DNA of 50,385 nucleotides from Fibrobacter sp. (GCA_012515615.1 JAAYYB010000359.1:1-50385), one strand, 5' to 3'; positions 24,334-33,191 are shown, counted from the first letter of the stretch. Numbers and translations are program-made. Notes: generated from the sequence alone by a model not told the origin.

Positions 24334-26421
24334 TTACCTTGTTTTCACAAAATTCACAACCGATAGATTCGTTCCTGCATGCATTTTTGCTACGTAGAAA
24401 CCCGGTGCAATGTCCAGGGTGTTCCATTTTATTCTGTTTGTCCCGGTATTAAAGTAGTCATTAACCGCTGAGACTGTTACACGGCCGGATATGTCACATA
24501 TGTCAATTCTTACCTGCGCGGGCTCAGACAGTGTAAACTCTAATGTTGTCTCAATATTTTTTGTTCCTATAAATCTTATTTTGAAATCTGTACTTTGAGG
24601 GATAGCCCGCTGCCGCTGTCCTCTGATTACCGGGACCAACAGGTCTGAGACCGAACAGTGCCAAATGCCATTGAACTCAGTACCGGCATAAAGCTGGCTT
24701 CCTGCTGTAAAAAAACTGCATACGCTTTTGTTTTCAAGGCATAAGCCGGCCCCCTGCCAGGTTGAACCATAATCGTTTGTAAAATAGGTGTTTCCATAGG
24801 TCGAAACGATAAGCGTGTTTTTGATAATTGCGAGATTCCCAAAATTACTGCATGACAATCCTTCAAGTTTCGACCAGCTCATGCCGTTATCTGTAGAGCG
24901 ATATACTCCTTTTGATCGCAATGATGCAAAAACAGTATCCCCGCAGGTTGCAAAGGATGTGATAAGCGATGCCGGAAAACCGGTAGTGTCTATCACGCTC
25001 CAGGTCTTTCCGTAGTCGATAGAACGGAATGCGCCGGTATTGTGACCACCGGCAAATACTATACTGTCGTGAGCTGTGATAGATAAAATACCGTTACCGG
25101 GGAATTCCTGATTGACCCAGGTCCAGACAGAATCATCAACACGGCATTGCTGAATACCCCGAGTGTTTCCTGCAAGAATAAAACTGCCGTTTACAGCTAT
25201 ACAGAAGGTCGAATCGAATGCATCGGTCTTGCGCCACGTTTCGCCGTTGTCAATAGAGCTGAAAATCCCGCCAGCCTCAGTTCCTGCAAAAAAAGTGCTG
25301 TTGCAACGGGTCAGGGCTGTGATTTTCAAATCTGGCGTAATGAAACCTGCTCTCTTCCATGTCTTACAGCCATCTGTAGATATAAAAAGTCCGTGTTCGG
25401 TGCCGGCAAGAAGCTCGCAATTAGTAACGTACAAACATGAAATCGCCGGGCACAGCCCTTTACTGTTACCAGTCCAGACATTTTCGCTCACAGGTTTCAG
25501 AAACACGCCTTCGTATTCAGTTCCTGCAATGATTCTTTCTCCACTCAACGCAAGTGAAAGGATATTTTTATCCATAGAAGCAGAATCTATTCTGGTCCAG
25601 TTTTCGCCTCTGTCGGTTGACTTGAATACACCTGGAATCTCACCGGGAGAGTAGGAGCTGGAACCGCAGTAGGCTGTACTGCCTTCAGTAGCAAATGCCT
25701 TTATTCGTGTATTGTCCAAACCTTTAATTTCCTGAGTCCAGCTGTAGCCGTTGTCAGTGGACCGGAAAATCTTCCCGATACTGTCAGCGGCGAAAAATAC
25801 GCTGTCTCCAAGGTGCAGGGAAAAAATTCCAGAAGTATTTTCGATTTGCGGATTTTTCCAGGTCACTCCGCTATCGGTGGAAATGAACAGGCCGGTTCCT
25901 GCGCTGAGAAGTATAATTGAATCGCGCATGGCAATGGAATGCACCGGATTGCTGAAGCTTGAATCATTCACGGACCAGTTTGCACCATTGTTATTGGAAA
26001 TAAACAGTTTTCCGCTGCTCATCCCGGCAAACACCCTGCTACCCAGGGCAGTAATGCAGGTGATAAAATCATCAGGGTAAATTTCAGCAGCATTCACCCA
26101 TGTGCATGAGTCACTGAGAGCGGTTCTGTAGATACCATTCCGGAGAGTGCCGGCAAAGATATATTCACCATTTGTTGTCAGAGTCTCTAAACGATTATCA
26201 TCGGGTAAATATGCATTTGCTGGTTTCCAGTTTGAGCCTGTATCGGATGAGATAAAGAGACCATTATCGGTTCCGGCAAGAATCCTGTTTCCGACGGTTA
26301 TTAATGCTTTTATGCTGCCGCCGTTTGGTCCGTTCATCTGCGACCATTGGGCATCGGCCTGAAATGCTGCACAAATTAAAAAAATGAAAGCTGAAAAGAA
26401 TAAGAAAAAGTTCCTGCTCAT
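24334..26421 (-). CDS. Secreted Asp-box beta-propeller protein with sorting domain
   Basis: 695 residues with a signal peptide ending near QADAQ. About 14 repeats of the form (F/L)AGT..G(L/I)(F/Y).S.D.G..W fill residues 25-610, for example LAGTDNGLFISSDTGSNW, IFRSTDNGYSW and GVYRSTDNGMSW. Fourteen such blades would make two seven-bladed propellers, as in GH74 xyloglucanases and sortilin-type proteins. I see no clear pair of GH74 catalytic Asp residues, so an enzyme activity is not claimed. The C-terminal 75 residues are a type A sorting-like domain (VRIDICDISGRVTVS...GFYVAKM). It may be a glycan-binding or structural surface protein. Confidence 0.8.
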   Translation of the reverse strand: MSRNFFLFFSAFIFLICAAFQADAQWSQMNGPNGGSIKALITVGNRILAGTDNGLFISSDTGSNWKPANAYLPDDNRLETLTTNGEYIFAGTLRNGIYRTALSDSCTWVNAAEIYPDDFITCITALGSRVFAGMSSGKLFISNNNGANWSVNDSSFSNPVHSIAMRDSIILLSAGTGLFISTDSGVTWKNPQIENTSGIFSLHLGDSVFFAADSIGKIFRSTDNGYSWTQEIKGLDNTRIKAFATEGSTAYCGSSSYSPGEIPGVFKSTDRGENWTRIDSASMDKNILSLALSGERIIAGTEYEGVFLKPVSENVWTGNSKGLCPAISCLYVTNCELLAGTEHGLFISTDGCKTWKRAGFITPDLKITALTRCNSTFFAGTEAGGIFSSIDNGETWRKTDAFDSTFCIAVNGSFILAGNTRGIQQCRVDDSVWTWVNQEFPGNGILSITAHDSIVFAGGHNTGAFRSIDYGKTWSVIDTTGFPASLITSFATCGDTVFASLRSKGVYRSTDNGMSWSKLEGLSCSNFGNLAIIKNTLIVSTYGNTYFTNDYGSTWQGAGLCLENKSVCSFFTAGSQLYAGTEFNGIWHCSVSDLLVPVIRGQRQRAIPQSTDFKIRFIGTKNIETTLEFTLSEPAQVRIDICDISGRVTVSAVNDYFNTGTNRIKWNTLDIAPGFYVAKMHAGTNLSVVNFVKTR

Positions 26422-26609
26422 CTGAAACTTCCATTCAAAAAGGAATATGCAAATGGAAAAAGTGCATCTGCTTAATTGCAGATTGACACACTCATATTTA
26501 AGGAATATAAATTGAGCGATGCTGATGGATAAAATGGGATTGTTTTCAACTGCTTCCAGATCTTAGATTTTCGGTAAAGGACTTTCAAACCCAACCAGAA
26601 GAGGGACTT

Positions 26610-26825
26610 ATGAGCGAAATCATTGAAAAACACCTCAATCTTCTCTGGAATAACTTTCAATTTGATATCAATGTCTTCAGCCAGCCGTGGCTCTACTACT
26701 GGCTTCTGATCCCCGCAGTCGGCTATTTCGTTTTTTTCTTTATTAAATGGGCAGTGCTTACTACACCAGTCTGGCTGCCGATAGCACTTGCGCTTACGCC
26801 ATTCAAGGGGAAGGGTCACAAATAG
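26610..26825 (+). CDS. Small two-helix membrane protein, unknown function
   Basis: 71 residues. GAGGG lies 4 nt before the ATG. The N-terminal 25 residues are polar (MSEIIEKHLNLLWNN), followed by two close hydrophobic segments (WLYYWLLIPAVGYFVFFF and VLTTPVWLPIALALTPF) and a basic end KGKGHK, suggesting the C-terminus is in the cytoplasm. No family name comes to mind. It is isolated, 122 nt past no co-directional gene and ahead of the pyr operon. The composition and ribosome-binding site favour a real gene over a chance ORF. Confidence 0.6.
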   Translation: MSEIIEKHLNLLWNNFQFDINVFSQPWLYYWLLIPAVGYFVFFFIKWAVLTTPVWLPIALALTPFKGKGHK

Positions 26826-26837
26826 TATTATGCTATT

Positions 26838-26900
26838 TGACATATGCACTCAGACAGTGCGAATTGCACTTATCACTTGTGCATAAAGGTTATCCAAATC
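26838..26900. mobile_element. Degenerate partial copy of the MITE at 34319
   Basis: About 60 nt aligns with the left part of the element at 34319-34487: TGACATATGCAC matches TGACTTATGCAC, and a 13-nt block CTTGTGCATAAAG (26876-26888) is identical to 34362-34374. No opposite terminal repeat is found, so it is a decayed fragment. Confidence 0.5.
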
Positions 26901-27031
26901 TTATAGAGAAAATCGTTCCTTAAAGCATTTGACTGCACGTGAAGGGTTTTCAATCACGCTGATGGAAACAAGACTGTCTACATGGTTCCGGGACTCTGGT
27001 TTGTTGCTGAGATTTTCAGTTGATGGATTTT

Positions 27032-27063
27032 TCTGAGCCTCATTGTCGCGGGAGAGGCTCAGA
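27032..27063 (+). promoter_or_regulatory. Hairpin upstream of pyrR, possible PyrR target
   Basis: TCTGAGCCTC (27032-27041) and GAGGCTCAGA (27054-27063) form a perfect 10-bp stem. The 3' loop side reads CGGGAGAGGCT, partly matching the GNGAGG(C/U)U core of PyrR-binding anti-antiterminators. No terminator hairpin follows, so control by attenuation is unproven. Confidence 0.3.
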
Positions 27064-27209
27064 TTTAAGGAATAATCATTTTTCATCACACATTTTCCCG
27101 ATCCAGTTTTCAAATCCAATACTGATATTTCATGACCCGGTCACATCCTCAAAAAATAAAAATTTCACCTCTTGCCTTGTCTCCCCAGTCCATACTATTT
27201 TAGCTAACA

Positions 27210-27758
27210 ATGAAAAAAGTCGAACTGCTGATGGACAGTCACGGCCTTGACCTTGCGCTCACCCGAATCACCCACCAGATCCTTGAGCGCAATCGTGATT
27301 TTTCCCGGTTCGGCGTAGTTGGAATGCAGACCAGAGGTGTTTTCCTCGCACAACGTATCACTCGTAAAATCAATGAGATAGAAAAGCTTAGCCTGACTTC
27401 GGGGACCCTTGATGTCACCCTCTACCGGGATGACTACCGCATGGCTCTCAAACAGCCGGAAGTAAAGGTCACCGATATCCCGTTCGATATAAACGGCATG
27501 GATCTGGTTCTGGTCGATGATGTCCTCTATACAGGAAGAACCGTCAGGGCCGCGCTCGATGCCATGGTCGACTTCGGCAGACCGCAGACTATACAGCTTG
27601 CCGTTCTGGTTGACAGGGGTCACCGGGAGCTGCCAATAATGGCCGATTATGTCGGAAAAGAGATTAATACTCTGCCCAGGCAGGAAGTCGCTTTGAAAGT
27701 GGCGGAGATCGATGGTGAAGATTCACTGTGGTTAATGGAACTGGAGGAAGGTGACTGA
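27210..27758 (+). CDS. pyrR: PyrR bifunctional pyrimidine regulator / uracil phosphoribosyltransferase
   Basis: 182 residues, normal for PyrR. The PRPP-binding loop is VLVDDVLYTGRTVRAAL (about residues 93-109). Other family blocks are GMQTRGVFLAQRI near the N-terminus, TLYRDDYR and VLVDRGHRELPI. PyrR binds pyr mRNA with UMP to reduce expression and has some uracil phosphoribosyltransferase activity. It is the first gene of a three-gene pyr operon; pyrB starts 4 nt after its stop. The ATG has no Shine-Dalgarno and a TACTAT -10-like box lies 12 nt upstream, so the message may have almost no leader. Confidence 0.93.
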   Translation: MKKVELLMDSHGLDLALTRITHQILERNRDFSRFGVVGMQTRGVFLAQRITRKINEIEKLSLTSGTLDVTLYRDDYRMALKQPEVKVTDIPFDINGMDLVLVDDVLYTGRTVRAALDAMVDFGRPQTIQLAVLVDRGHRELPIMADYVGKEINTLPRQEVALKVAEIDGEDSLWLMELEEGD

Positions 27759-27761
27759 CCG

Positions 27762-28688
27762 ATGGGACTGCATATCCAGCATCTGCTAGGGCTTGAGGGC
27801 GTTTCTAAAGACGATATCACACTGATTCTGGACACTGCGGATTCCTTTCATGAAGTTTTAGAGAGAGAGATAAAAGTTGTTCCCACTCTCCGCGGAAAAA
27901 CAATAGTAAACCTCTTCTATGAAAACAGCACCCGTACCAGAATCTCTTTTGAGCTGGCGGAAAAAAGACTCTCTGCAAGTCCCCTTAACTTTTCCACATC
28001 GACAAGTTCAGTTAATAAAGGCGAGACCCTGCGCGATACGATCCGCAATATAGAAGCCATGAAAATCGATATGGTAGTGGTTCGTCACTGTGCTGCCGGG
28101 GTACCGCATTTCCTTACACAATGCACCAATGCTGTGATTGTCAATGCCGGGGACGGGTTGCATGAGCACCCCACACAGGCTCTTCTGGATATGATGACTA
28201 TCAGGAGGAAACTGGGCAGGCTTGAGGGGCTGAAGGTCGCTATCATTGGAGATATTTTTCATAGCCGGGTCGCCCGTTCCAATGCCTGGGGTATGAGCAC
28301 AATGGGAATGGATGTGGTCCTCTGCGGTCCTCCCACGCTGCTTCCCCAGCACAGGGAGAGCATAGGGGTACCGGTAACCGACAATTTAGATGAGGCACTG
28401 GAGGGGGCGGATGTAGTGATGCTTCTGAGACTTCAGCTTGAACGTCAATCAAGCGGTGCGTTCCCTTCCATAAGAGAATACCGGGATCGTTACGGACTTG
28501 ACATGGATAAACTCTCATCATTGCCTGAAAATGTCGTTATCATGCATCCGGGCCCTATAAACAGGGGTGTGGAACTCTCTTCCGATGTTGCCGACGGTTC
28601 CAATTCAGTGATCCTGGAACAGGTGACAAACGGAGTCGCTGTGCGTATGGCTGTACTGTATCTGCTGGGAGGCGGTGAAAATGCTTAA
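27762..28688 (+). CDS. pyrB: Aspartate carbamoyltransferase catalytic subunit
   Basis: 308 residues, the usual length. It joins carbamoyl phosphate and aspartate in UMP synthesis. Marks are the carbamoyl-phosphate loop ENSTRTRISFE (about 48-58), the HEHPTQALLDM block, DIFHSRVARSN, and the C-terminal MHPGPINRGVEL. No pyrI regulatory subunit is present, so it is likely an unregulated trimer or a partner of the adjacent dihydroorotase. It starts 4 nt after pyrR and overlaps pyrC by 8 nt. Confidence 0.95.
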   Translation: MGLHIQHLLGLEGVSKDDITLILDTADSFHEVLEREIKVVPTLRGKTIVNLFYENSTRTRISFELAEKRLSASPLNFSTSTSSVNKGETLRDTIRNIEAMKIDMVVVRHCAAGVPHFLTQCTNAVIVNAGDGLHEHPTQALLDMMTIRRKLGRLEGLKVAIIGDIFHSRVARSNAWGMSTMGMDVVLCGPPTLLPQHRESIGVPVTDNLDEALEGADVVMLLRLQLERQSSGAFPSIREYRDRYGLDMDKLSSLPENVVIMHPGPINRGVELSSDVADGSNSVILEQVTNGVAVRMAVLYLLGGGENA

Positions 28689-30018
28689 AAAACCAAACGG
28701 CGCGACCATTATTCCGCCCGACAATTCACGAATTCCAAATCCATTACTTATAATTAATGGAAGAGTCATAGACCCGGCCAACGGAATAGACCAGGTCATG
28801 CATGTTTCTATTCGTGAGGGAAAAATTTATTCTCTGCTCAACGAGATACCGCTTCACACTGCCGGAACATCGATAATCGATGCGTCCGGAAAATGGGTAG
28901 TGCCGGGCCTGATGGATATGCATGTTCACCTGAGGGAACCCGGGCGTGAGGACAAGGAAACTATTGCTACAGGTACCCAGGCTGCTGCCGCCGGCGGATT
29001 TACCGCTGTTGCCTGCATGCCAAACACTATACCTGCACTGGATGAAGAATCAAAGATAAGATACGTTATCCAGCGTGCGGAGTATTGCCCCTGCAGGATC
29101 TATCCTATAGGGGCGATTACCAGGGGACTTGAAGGCGAAGAGCTTGCCCCGATCGGCGAGATGGTAAAAGCCGGTGCAAGGGGAGTTACCGATGACGGCA
29201 AGTCGGTGGCAAAATCAAACCTGATGCGCAATGCACTGAACTATTCCAAATCGTTCAATATACCTGTGATGTGCCACTGTGAAGACATGGCGCTCAGCCA
29301 GAAAGGGCATATGAACGAGGGCGTGGTCTCTACCCGTCTGGGAGTGAGGGGAATACCTACCATATCAGAGGAAATAGTCGTCGCAAGGGATATCCTTCTT
29401 GCCGAATATACTGGTGCCCGAATCCATATAATGCACGTGTCCACTGCTGGTTCGGTAAGGCTGATCCGTGAGGCAAAGAAACGTGGTGTGAGAGTGAGTG
29501 CAGAGACTTGTCCTCATTATATCGCATTGACAGATGAAGATGTTGGGCTGTATTCTACAAATAAGAAAATGAACCCGCCTCTTCGTACAGCATCTGACCG
29601 TGATGCAGTGATAGAGGGACTGGTCGACGGTACTATCGATGTAATCTCAAGTGATCATGCCCCGCATGTGCCTGAGGAAAAAGATGTGGAATTTGATGCA
29701 GCCGCTTTTGGTGTTATTGGGCTCGAGACCTCTGTGGGTGTAGTGATGAGCACTCTGGTTGAAAAAGGGATTTTAACACCGGCACAGATGGTGGAAAAAA
29801 TGAGCCATGTTCCAAACAGGATTCTGGGTGTTTCAGGTGGAACTCTCTCCGAGGGGGCCGTGGCTGACATTACGGTAATAGATCCGGATGCGCAGTGGAC
29901 TGTGGACCCGCACTTCTTCTTTTCAAAATCGCGTAATACCGCATTTGAGGGTTTCTCACTGCGGGGATACGCGACCTGTACGATCCTGGGCGGCCGGATT
30001 GTGTATCAGAGGGCTTGA
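28681..30018 (+). CDS. pyrC: Dihydroorotase
   Basis: 445 residues from ATG at 28681, preferred over GTG 28675 because GGGAGG lies 8 nt upstream. It closes N-carbamoyl-aspartate to dihydroorotate. Zinc and catalytic residues are present: DMHVHLREPG, MCHCED, HIMHVST, and ISSDHAPH. Also KMNPPLR and the C-terminal ILGGRIVYQ typical of amidohydrolases. Thus it looks active, unlike the PyrC' pseudo-subunits of some bacteria. Translation is coupled to pyrB by an 8-nt overlap. The stop codon lies inside the terminator hairpin. Confidence 0.95.
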   Translation: MLKKPNGATIIPPDNSRIPNPLLIINGRVIDPANGIDQVMHVSIREGKIYSLLNEIPLHTAGTSIIDASGKWVVPGLMDMHVHLREPGREDKETIATGTQAAAAGGFTAVACMPNTIPALDEESKIRYVIQRAEYCPCRIYPIGAITRGLEGEELAPIGEMVKAGARGVTDDGKSVAKSNLMRNALNYSKSFNIPVMCHCEDMALSQKGHMNEGVVSTRLGVRGIPTISEEIVVARDILLAEYTGARIHIMHVSTAGSVRLIREAKKRGVRVSAETCPHYIALTDEDVGLYSTNKKMNPPLRTASDRDAVIEGLVDGTIDVISSDHAPHVPEEKDVEFDAAAFGVIGLETSVGVVMSTLVEKGILTPAQMVEKMSHVPNRILGVSGGTLSEGAVADITVIDPDAQWTVDPHFFFSKSRNTAFEGFSLRGYATCTILGGRIVYQRA

Positions 30019-30036
30019 GAGCCCTCTACTTTTTTA
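30008..30036 (+). terminator. Intrinsic terminator of the pyr operon
   Basis: AGAGGGC (30008-30014), a 6-nt loop and GCCCTCT (30021-30027), then AC and a T6 run. The pyrC stop (30016-30018) is in the loop, and the stop of the convergent gene (30026-30028) is at the foot of the stem. Confidence 0.8.
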
Positions 30037-32698
30037 TTCCCAGTTTTACCTGCTCCATAAAAACATTCCCGTCCATGTCTTTACATCTTATAACGGCCAG
30101 GTAAGTACCTGTTCCAACATTTCTTCCGTTCTGGTTTTTCCCGTCCCACATAAATCCGTAGTTGATCGATGTTGTTGCTTTCTTGAGCCTGACATCACCG
30201 GCCATCAGGTTTCCGACCGCATCATAGATAGCAGCGATGCCGTAGGAGCCGTCTGTCTGCTGCACCAGTGGCTTTATCGAATAGACAGCCACAAGCATTC
30301 CACTCCGGATCGTCCCAATTACATTCGCAAAGTGTTCCCGGACCCGGGGCGGAAGTGATTCTATAGAGCCCCGGGTGAGGGGGTTTGGATAAACGGATAT
30401 TTTTATGCTGTTTATTCCCGCAATCTCAACCGGGACCTTCCTTGAAACAGAGGCTCCAGGCGGCAGATTGCCCCCGGAATCGGAACTTCCGGTGACAAAC
30501 TGCATTTTGTCTTTATAGGGAGTGATTTCAAAATTGGAGTTTGATTGATCGGACAGGATTATTCTGACCTGATTTGTATAATCAGTCTCTCTTTCGAAAA
30601 CAAAGCGGGATCTCTGAAGTATCCGTGAATCGGGGCTGGTCTCATCGGTAAATAGATAATAATTAAAAGCGGATTGCGGGGATATAGAGGCAAGATCACC
30701 TCTTTTCACCGGTTCGCTGAGAGTTATAAAAAGTGTATCGGAGTATCTCATGCTGCTTGGGTGCAGGACTGCTTTTTCAATCACCGGCCCTATGCCGTCT
30801 TTTACTTTTACTCCGGAAATGTCAAGATACCCTGCTGCATCCTCAAAAAATGAGACCTTTACCGTACCATTGAGGGTGACGGTCCAGTCTGTCTGCAGTC
30901 CCCAGGTCTCATCCTCGGTTACCTCAAGGTAAAAAACTGAATCGACAGCTCCTCCGGAACGTGTGCTGATGCCACTGACCTGAAGTATTTTGCCGTCGTG
31001 GATAAGTGTCAGGGGAGCTCCGTTTTGAAGTGCAACGGTGGCCGGGACATCAAAGTGGATTACAACCCTGTCAATGAGCCCGTCTCCATCGGTGTCAGCC
31101 GTAACAGCGTCATTGACTGCTGTGGTTTCACCATTTACAGATGCCGTATCTGGAATAAGACTGCCTTCTGCGGCACTGACAGTTGTTGAACCGTTTCCTG
31201 AAAGCGACACTGTTCCCACTGAAGCATTCAGGGGTTGTCCGGATGCTCTGGCTATTGCAAGGTCCGCCGATGTCCAGGTGGTAAGGTCCTGATCTGAGGC
31301 GCGGACTAAGTTATTGAAGCGGTCACGAACGATCGAATAGAGGGTAATAGAGGGGTTGGTGCTGCTGAGTCGTGCTGCCACCTGAGTGTAATTGTCATTA
31401 AGCATGTCTGCCGGGACACCAGGGGTAGTAAGAATGTCAAGATGGTGCGGATCACCTGGTATGATGGCGATTTCGGCGGTCGCCCTGATCAGGGAGCCGG
31501 TTTTTGGATCCACCACACTTGCTTCTATTGTAATAGTGCGCCAGGCCTTTGTTCCAGTAAGGGATGTTGTGCCACCGGTGCTGCGCGAAATTGAGTCGCC
31601 CGCTTCCGGATTTACAATCTGCCACTGAACCCCCGGAAGAAGTTCTGTGAGAGAAATCCCCTTCTGGTCAAAAATTACAGCGGAAACGTTTGCTGTTTCT
31701 CCAGCGTGGAGTGTATCGGAAGAGACTGTGATCACGATTTTGTTGGCAACCGAGAGTGTATGTGTCAGCGAACCGAACATAATTGCATCGTGGGTGAGCT
31801 GCTGAGATGCCAGGCTGTTTTCCAGAAATGAGGGCTGAAATGAGAGTGCGACACCTCTTCTGATCAGGTTCTGGCTGGTGGTGTCCTGGATTGCCACAAG
31901 TACGTTGAGTTCGTTTGCTCCCGGCTGAGCTTCTCCGTCCCAGTATCCCTGCTGATATCCAAGCATGGTTATCCAGTGAGGATAGAGAATATCGTAGCGG
32001 TCGGCATCCGCCTCACAGCGCCCTTCACCATAAGGGAGAAAGTTGACAAGTGTATCTTTGAGGATGGAATCGACGGCGTTGGAGATGATCCCGTTGACAC
32101 CTGGATAGGCCAGAGTCCCGTTCTCAATTGTCTTGAGGCGATCATCGTTGGCGCGCAAAAGCCCGATCCACAGAGAATCGATATCTGTAGCATCACTCAG
32201 CGGTTCCGGCATGTTGCTTACACCGTCGAACCCGAAAGTTTTTGAGGACAGATTGGCTGCGTCATCTCCGATGGAGACTATGCCGATTTTCAGGTCGATT
32301 GCCCTGGAAAAAATGGTGTCAAGTTCAGGACCGTTCCACCCCGTGCTCCACCCTGCATTTACATGCACGATTACATGAGGGGTTGTGTCTGCACCCCATA
32401 GTCCCTTTACATCCTCCCAGGTGACAGGGCTGGATGTAGTGTTCCGGAGCTCCTTTATATTGGGAACTCTTTCCGGATTGAGTGCCAGCTTGACAAAGTC
32501 AAGGGTCTTCTGCCCGACAGGCAGCGTTGATGAATCACATGACCTGACTCCAGTGGCATTGTTCCAGATGATCGCTATGCGGACAGTGTCCTCATAGTTT
32601 TGATGGACCCTGTACGGAGCTTCAGCTAAGCTGGTTCCGACATCGAAAAACACAAATAAAGACAAAATAATACTAATAACAAGAAACTGCGGTTTCAT
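30026..32698 (-). CDS. Large secreted protein with Ig-like repeats and FlgD/CHU-type C-terminus
   Basis: 890 residues with a signal peptide (…FFDVGTSLAEA). Residues 30-320 form an unassigned N-terminal domain with a THUA- or glutamine-amidotransferase-like feel (VTWEDVKGLWGADTTPHVIVHVNAGW, IGIVSIGDDAANL), but no catalytic triad is clear. Bacterial Ig-like stretches occupy about 335-560 (VSSDTLHAGETANVSAVIFDQKG split here; LTTPGVPADM...). A DTDGDGLID calcium-type motif lies near residue 555. The last 90 residues (YGFMWDGKNQNGRNVGTGTY...) are a FlgD-Ig-like domain often found as a sorting or anchoring end. AGGAG precedes ATG. It converges on pyrC with 7 nt between stops. Confidence 0.7.
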   Translation of the reverse strand: MKPQFLVISIILSLFVFFDVGTSLAEAPYRVHQNYEDTVRIAIIWNNATGVRSCDSSTLPVGQKTLDFVKLALNPERVPNIKELRNTTSSPVTWEDVKGLWGADTTPHVIVHVNAGWSTGWNGPELDTIFSRAIDLKIGIVSIGDDAANLSSKTFGFDGVSNMPEPLSDATDIDSLWIGLLRANDDRLKTIENGTLAYPGVNGIISNAVDSILKDTLVNFLPYGEGRCEADADRYDILYPHWITMLGYQQGYWDGEAQPGANELNVLVAIQDTTSQNLIRRGVALSFQPSFLENSLASQQLTHDAIMFGSLTHTLSVANKIVITVSSDTLHAGETANVSAVIFDQKGISLTELLPGVQWQIVNPEAGDSISRSTGGTTSLTGTKAWRTITIEASVVDPKTGSLIRATAEIAIIPGDPHHLDILTTPGVPADMLNDNYTQVAARLSSTNPSITLYSIVRDRFNNLVRASDQDLTTWTSADLAIARASGQPLNASVGTVSLSGNGSTTVSAAEGSLIPDTASVNGETTAVNDAVTADTDGDGLIDRVVIHFDVPATVALQNGAPLTLIHDGKILQVSGISTRSGGAVDSVFYLEVTEDETWGLQTDWTVTLNGTVKVSFFEDAAGYLDISGVKVKDGIGPVIEKAVLHPSSMRYSDTLFITLSEPVKRGDLASISPQSAFNYYLFTDETSPDSRILQRSRFVFERETDYTNQVRIILSDQSNSNFEITPYKDKMQFVTGSSDSGGNLPPGASVSRKVPVEIAGINSIKISVYPNPLTRGSIESLPPRVREHFANVIGTIRSGMLVAVYSIKPLVQQTDGSYGIAAIYDAVGNLMAGDVRLKKATTSINYGFMWDGKNQNGRNVGTGTYLAVIRCKDMDGNVFMEQVKLGIKK

Positions 32699-32808
32699 AA
32701 AACTCCTTTCTCTAATAGTATAAAACTATTTCAAGGCTACTCAAAATGCATAAAAGTAGGAAACATATTAGACATGGAACATGCTTAGGAATATCGGGTC
32801 TGATTTGA

Positions 32809-32960
32809 ATGGATAATTTGAGCGGTAAAATAGCAGGCGGGTATCGGATTAAAGAGCTTATTTATAAAATAAAATCGGGTTGAAGTCTACGGAGGGGTAC
32901 CACATAGCTCTTGATTCCGGTCGTCCTCAAGATTCTGCATCCCGCTTTATGGGCAAAAGA
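32809..32960 (+). pseudogene. Decayed N-terminus of a bacterial Ser/Thr protein kinase
   Basis: ATG 32809 opens MDNLSGKIAGGYRIKELI, the typical start of bacterial eukaryotic-like kinases (…GGYRI.ELIG.GGMGEVY). The frame ends at TGA 32881. In a shifted frame just there the DNA reads VEVYGGV, then after another shift HIALDSGRPQ, matching the order GEVY-G-HIALDRPV of the Gly-rich loop and next strand. So at least two frameshifts and a loss of the remaining kinase are seen. No other kinase sequence follows. Confidence rests on the order of three short matches. Confidence 0.5.
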
Positions 32961-33079
32961 TACCGACCGGTTATTAACCAGTATTTTCCTGCATGCTGAC
33001 TCTCTTCTTCACAAATTTTTCCACTCCAAAACTCCTGTCGTGATATATATTTTACCGTTTGCAGATTCTTTGAAATAAA

Positions 33080-33153
33080 CGGGGTGTAGCGCAGCCTGGT
33101 AGCGCACGTGGTTTGGGACCACGGTGTCGCTGGTTCGAATCCAGTCACCCCGA
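33080..33153 (+). tRNA. tRNA-Pro (TGG)
   Basis: 74 nt with full cloverleaf: acceptor CGGGGTG/CACCCCG (33080-33086, 33146-33152), D arm with AGCGCAGCCTGGTAGCGC, anticodon stem CGTGG/CCACG with loop TTTGGGA (anticodon TGG at 33114-33116), T arm GCTGG-TTCGAAT-CCAGT. Discriminator A at 33153. CCA is not encoded. Its antisense gives a spurious protein ORF, which I rejected. Confidence 0.97.
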
Positions 33154-33159
33154 TTATCT

Positions 33160-33191
33160 CCGAACTGAACTATTCCTATAGTTCAGTTCGG
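33160..33191. terminator. Perfect 14-bp hairpin after tRNA-Pro
   Basis: CCGAACTGAACTAT (33160-33173) and ATAGTTCAGTTCGG (33178-33191) pair fully around TCCT. There is no T-tract downstream, so it may be a processing or pausing structure rather than a strict terminator. Confidence 0.6.

Larger units (their letters stand above)
26826..27209. other. pyr operon upstream region
   Basis: It contains a degenerate MITE-like fragment (26838-26900), a strong hairpin (27032-27063), and a possible promoter with TACTAT at 27193-27198 some 12 nt before the pyrR ATG. No protein gene is supported; a 72-codon minus ORF here lacks a ribosome-binding site. Confidence 0.4.

Noticed and set aside
26901-27119. 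72-codon minus-strand ORF upstream of pyrR
   Set aside because: No ribosome-binding site; it overlaps the leader hairpin and looks non-coding.
32927-33148. 73-codon minus-strand ORF beginning MTGFEPATPWSQTTCATRLRY
   Set aside because: It is the antisense of tRNA-Pro; this peptide is a well-known spurious translation in many annotations.
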